NCBI GenBank assembly: GCA_023249795.1
Contig: JAHFBU010000093.1
Coordinates: forward strand, 1-6,737
Length of the DNA: 6,737 nt
Reading direction: 5' to 3'
From: Syntrophaceae bacterium
Lineage (GTDB): Bacteria; Desulfobacterota; Syntrophia; Syntrophales; UBA5619
A program made the position numbers and the translations under genes. Shown here one piece after another: positions 6,160-6,737 of the stretch. Position 1 is the first letter of the stretch. The number at the start of each line of letters is the position of its first letter. The notes below the pieces were generated by a model. The model ran no database searches. It worked only from the letters and a program-made list of their open reading frames with translations, and was not told the origin of the DNA.

Positions 6160-6723
6160 ATGGATCAGGGAAAATGTTCTTACACCTATGATCTCATCCC
6201 CTGGTCATTCGGCGAGATCGGTCTCGTCTGGCGCGCGGGCGCGGAGCGTTCCGGGATCTGCCGGATCCTGCTTCCCCATGCCGGGAGTTCCATGACGGAA
6301 ATGGTCAGGGGGTATTTTCCCGGTGCGCTTTTGCAAGCGGAAAAGCAGGATGAAATCTGTCTGCGGATCCGGGATTTTCTGTCGGGGAAGGCGGTCGATT
6401 TTACACCGGATGATCTGGATTTCGGAATCGTCAAAGGGTTTGCGCGGCGCGTCCTGAAGGAGGGCGGAGAGATCCCCCGGGGCCTCGTTACGACCTACGG
6501 CGGCTTGGCGGCGACCCTGGGCCTCCCGGGCGGCGCGAGGGCCGTGGGAAATGCCCTGGCGGGGAATCCTTTTCCCCTCATGATCCCGTGCCACCGCGTG
6601 GTCCGGAGCGACGGTTCGCTCGGCGGCTTCGGCGGAGGCCTTTCGATGAAGAAGGCTCTATTGGCGATGGAAGGGGTCCGCTTTGATGAAACGGGGCGTG
6701 TCTTTCCCAAACATATCCATTAG
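6160..6723 (+). CDS. ogt: Methylated-DNA--[protein]-cysteine S-methyltransferase (O6-alkylguanine-DNA alkyltransferase)
   Basis: A suicide repair protein that moves the alkyl group from O6-alkylguanine to its own cysteine, restoring the base directly. Of 187 residues from ATG 6160, the C-terminal DNA-binding and active-site domain (about 87-180) is clear: RGLVTTYGGLA (Y113), the Arg finger in GGARAVGNAL (R127), NPFPLMIPCHRVV with acceptor C144, and GSLGGFGGGLSMKKALLAMEG. The N-terminal ~85 residues are divergent, as is common in the family, and I recognise no extra domain such as an AraC-type Ada part. GGAAGG (6147-6152) is 7 bases ahead of ATG 6160, favouring that start over ATG 6154, which would overlap the previous stop as ATGA and add two residues. 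It follows a metal transporter and uvrC in the same apparent operon, so two DNA repair routes are co-expressed. Ogt versus a generic MGMT name is a matter of convention. Confidence 0.93.
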   Translation: MDQGKCSYTYDLIPWSFGEIGLVWRAGAERSGICRILLPHAGSSMTEMVRGYFPGALLQAEKQDEICLRIRDFLSGKAVDFTPDDLDFGIVKGFARRVLKEGGEIPRGLVTTYGGLAATLGLPGGARAVGNALAGNPFPLMIPCHRVVRSDGSLGGFGGGLSMKKALLAMEGVRFDETGRVFPKHIH

Positions 6724-6729
6724 GCGGCT

Positions 6730-6737
6730 ATGTCCGA
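6730..6737 (+). CDS. Possible start of the next gene (cut by right edge)
   Basis: An ATG at 6730, seven bases... six bases after the alkyltransferase stop, opens a frame beginning Met-Ser that runs off the window. A purine-poor GGCGG (6723-6727) precedes it, so the ribosome site is weak. The close spacing fits continuation of the operon, but with under three codons no product can be named. Confidence 0.25.

Noticed and set aside
1..6737. CRISPR arrays, tRNA or rRNA genes, insertion sequences, attachment sites
   Set aside because: No spaced direct repeats, no RNA gene signatures, no transposase or integrase coding sequence, and no terminal inverted repeats were seen.

Overview
This is a GC-rich bacterial window with six complete genes, one gene cut by the left edge and possibly the first codons of another at the right edge. 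All are on the + strand. The gene set and protein style suggest an anaerobic deltaproteobacterium (Desulfobacterota, perhaps Syntrophus/Geobacter-like): a PAS/HD-GYP regulator with a Cys-rich PAS insert, a short four-domain S1 protein just upstream of uvrC, and a uvrC - GDT1 - alkyltransferase run. This lineage is an inference from protein style; no marker gene here fixes it.

Left part (1-1527): the C-terminal part of a PAS + HD-GYP response protein, probably a c-di-GMP phosphodiesterase, is followed after 53 bases by a small membrane methyltransferase of the isoprenylcysteine carboxyl methyltransferase (ICMT) family. The start region of the methyltransferase is odd: the strongest Shine-Dalgarno in the window serves a different, 16-codon frame that overlaps its start.

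Middle part (1528-2314): 5-formyltetrahydrofolate cyclo-ligase, preceded by a 91-base gap that can fold into an imperfect hairpin with a CCTCCTCC loop, complementary to its own ribosome binding site. A 129-base gap follows. It holds a perfect TTGACA box, a 21-base inverted repeat with 9-base arms and a short GATCGCC tandem repeat.

Right part (2315-6723): a tight run of four genes: four-domain S1 RNA-binding protein, UvrC (excision nuclease), a GDT1/TMEM165 (UPF0016) divalent-cation transporter, and an O6-alkylguanine-DNA alkyltransferase. Spacing is 13 bases, then a 4-base ATGA overlap, then an ATGA junction (or a 2-base gap, depending on the start used). This looks like one transcription unit combining nucleotide-excision repair, direct alkyl-damage reversal, probable Mn/Ca export and an RNA-binding protein.

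I see no mobile element, CRISPR array, tRNA, rRNA or convincing intrinsic terminator, and no clearly new multi-gene system. The points most worth a second look are the Cys-rich PAS module, the two structured leader regions, the repair/metal-transport operon, and the conflict at the methyltransferase start.
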